Source of the DNA: Bordetella parapertussis | Lineage (GTDB): Bacteria > Pseudomonadota > Gammaproteobacteria > Burkholderiales > SG8-41 | Direction of reading: 5' to 3' | DNA: 32,695 bases | Assembly (NCBI GenBank): GCA_945865805.1 | Contig: CAMBGJ010000011.1 | Location: 1-32,695 of the forward strand | In this document: positions 31,479 to 32,695 of the stretch, one piece after another | Layout: the number at the start of each line of letters is the position of its first letter | Position numbering within the stretch: the first letter of the stretch is position 1 | The notes under the pieces: generated by a model | Database searches by the model: none | What the model saw: the letters and a program-made list of their open reading frames with translations, nothing else | What the model was told of the DNA's origin: nothing | Made by a program: the position numbers and the translations under genes

Positions 31479-31514
31479 CGTGGCTTAAACATCATCCCTT
31501 CGAGGAGAATTTCC

Positions 31515-32477
31515 GTGCGTACAAAAATCGTCTTGAGCGCCGTGCTGGCGTTGAGTGCCGTCGCGGCGGTAGGCAGCGCCCACGCCGCGTGGCCGGAAAA
31601 AACCGTGCGCATCGTCATTCCCTGGCCGCCGGGCGGCAGCACGGATATCGTCGGGCGGCTGCTGGCGGCGGAACTCACTAAACGCTTAAAGCAGCAATTC
31701 ATCATCGACAATCGTGCCGGCGCTGGCAGCATCATCGGCCTGCAATACGCCACACAGCAACCGCCCGACGGCCATACGCTGATGATGACCTCGACCGCGT
31801 ACGGTTTTCTCATCGACAAACCCAAGGTGCCCGTCGATCTGGTGAACTCATTCGCGCCGGTGGCGTATATCGGCGTGGGCGATAGCGCGTTTGCCATACA
31901 CCCGTCGCTGCAGGTGAATTCGGTGCGGGCGCTGATTGATCTGGCGAAAAAGCGGCCCGGTGAATTGCTGTATGCGTCGTCGGGCATCGGCGGCTTTCCG
32001 CATATGTCCACCGAGCTGTTTAAGATGATGACCAAGACCAATCTCACGCACGTGCCGTTCAAGGGCGGCGGGCCAGCGGCGGCGGATACCATGGCAGGGC
32101 ACACGCAGATCATGCTGGGCTCGTTGCCCACGGTGGTGGCGATGGTTTCCAGCGGTCGCCTTAAGCTGCTGGCAACCGGCGGCTTGAAGCGCAATCCAAA
32201 GTACCCCAACACGCCAGCGGTGGCCGAAACCGTACCGGGCTACGAATCCACGATCTGGTGGGGCATGTTCGCGCCAAGGAACACGCCCGCCGACATCGTC
32301 GCCAGCGTGCATGCGGAAATCACCGCCGCGCTGAGTTCACCCGATATGCTGCGCCGCCTGGACGAACAGGGTGCCGTGCCATCCAAAATGAGTTCTGCAG
32401 ATTTTGGCAAACTGATGGTGTCGGAAACCAACAAGTGGCTGGAAGTGATCCGCACGGCGGGTATCAAGGCGGAGTAG
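31515..32477 (+). CDS. Bug/TctC-family periplasmic solute receptor (6)
   Basis: The 320-residue protein has a signal peptide (TKIVLSAVLALSAVAAVGSAHA) and canonical Bug core: AWPEKTVRIVIPWPPGGSTDIVGRLLAAELTKRL, FIIDNRAGAGSIIGLQYATQQPPDGHTLMM, and NLTHVPFKGGGPAAADTMAGHTQIMLGSLP. The start is GTG at 31515 with GAGGAG 7 nt upstream. It is 36 nt after the preceding receptor and 54 nt before a UbiD-family decarboxylase gene, so it may bring in an aromatic or unsaturated acid for that enzyme. Low similarity to receptor 5 suggests an old duplication or separate acquisition rather than a recent tandem copy. Confidence 0.92.
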   Translation: MRTKIVLSAVLALSAVAAVGSAHAAWPEKTVRIVIPWPPGGSTDIVGRLLAAELTKRLKQQFIIDNRAGAGSIIGLQYATQQPPDGHTLMMTSTAYGFLIDKPKVPVDLVNSFAPVAYIGVGDSAFAIHPSLQVNSVRALIDLAKKRPGELLYASSGIGGFPHMSTELFKMMTKTNLTHVPFKGGGPAAADTMAGHTQIMLGSLPTVVAMVSSGRLKLLATGGLKRNPKYPNTPAVAETVPGYESTIWWGMFAPRNTPADIVASVHAEITAALSSPDMLRRLDEQGAVPSKMSSADFGKLMVSETNKWLEVIRTAGIKAE

Positions 32478-32490
32478 CGCGCAACGCTAA

Positions 32491-32514
32491 TCGTAAGCAT
32501 TTGTTTTTATTCAC
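32491..32514 (+). repeat. AT-rich 24-nt motif, copy 8
   Basis: TCGTAAGCATTTGTTTTTAT then TCAC lies 14 nt after the stop of receptor 6 and 17 nt before the UbiD-family ATG. It matches the copy at 17384-17407 and that in murU at 19 of 24 positions each. Confidence 0.5.
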
Positions 32515-32531
32515 TATTTTGAAAGGCTCTC

Positions 32532-32695
32532 ATGGCTGGCATCTCACCCAATAACGCCCCGCGTGATTTTCAACAGCATCTTGCAGCCCTGGAAAAAGCC
32601 GGTTTGCTGGTGCGCATCGACAAGCCCATCAACAAAGATACCGAGCTGCAGCCGCTGGTGCGCTGGCAGTTTGTCGGCGGCGTGCCCGAATCCGA
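32532..32695 (+). CDS. UbiD-family decarboxylase, 5' part only
   Basis: From ATG 32532 (GAAAGG about 8 nt upstream) the frame reads MAGISPNNAPRDFQQHLAALEKAG then LLVRIDKPINKDTELQPLVRWQFVGG to the window end, 54 codons. This matches the N-terminus of UbiD-like prenylated-FMN decarboxylases, where DFRxxLxxLEKxGxLxRI-like sequence and the acidic, Arg-containing stretch are characteristic. They act on aromatic or unsaturated carboxylic acids. The catalytic E-R-E residues lie beyond the window. It follows two Bug receptors on the same strand. It is too short to be on the ORF track. Confidence 0.82.
   Translation, partial: MAGISPNNAPRDFQQHLAALEKAGLLVRIDKPINKDTELQPLVRWQFVGGVPES

Overview
The window is GC-rich, gene-dense chromosomal DNA that looks betaproteobacterial, most likely Burkholderiales. 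This is inferred from six scattered Bug/TctC-type periplasmic receptor genes and from conserved housekeeping blocks: thiD/rubredoxin/gloA, surA-pdxA-rsmA, and lptD divergent from amgK-murU. No rRNA, tRNA, CRISPR array, transposase or phage gene was seen.

Layout. 1-880: 5' end of thiD (minus), then rubredoxin and glyoxalase I (plus). 941-5431: a Bug receptor (plus) convergent with a minus-strand operon of Bug receptor, LLM flavin oxidoreductase and TcuA-like flavoprotein; the LLM gene has an apparent frameshift near its start. 5530-11007: minus-strand envelope/vitamin/ribosome operon lptD-surA-pdxA-rsmA. 11158-12863: plus-strand amgK-murU (peptidoglycan recycling). 12888-15362: a two-gene GMC dehydrogenase plus subunit 3. 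15572-17407: SDR divergent from a uroporphyrinogen-decarboxylase-family gene. 17533-23012: minus-strand series of an unknown 122-aa protein, mqsR-mqsA toxin-antitoxin with a clear operator, 2-hydroxyacid dehydrogenase, crotonase, Bug receptor and CaiB/BaiF CoA-transferase; an 88-bp inverted repeat lies between the last two. 23149-25884: minus-strand SMP-30 lactonase, Bug receptor and alpha/beta hydrolase. 26234-27178: a VTT(DedA)-rhodanese gene whose rhodanese part is interrupted by in-frame TGA and TAG. 27175-28089: LysR regulator divergent from a CxxC carboxymuconolactone-decarboxylase-like protein. 28866-32695: a PNPOx/ferredoxin-reductase/2Fe-2S fusion, two tandem Bug receptors and the start of a UbiD-family decarboxylase.

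Functionally this is a conserved backbone surrounded by small catabolic cassettes. Each cassette tends to pair a periplasmic organic-acid receptor with enzymes for CoA activation, lactone opening, hydroxyacid oxidation or decarboxylation. No TctA/TctB membrane subunits are present. The substrates cannot be read from sequence.

The most unusual items are a dispersed 24-nt AT-rich motif (eight fair copies, both strands, intergenic and inside coding sequence), the double nonsense interruption of the VTT-rhodanese gene at a Cys-rich loop, and the displaced N-terminus of the LLM oxidoreductase. I found no convincing wholly new defence or mobile system.
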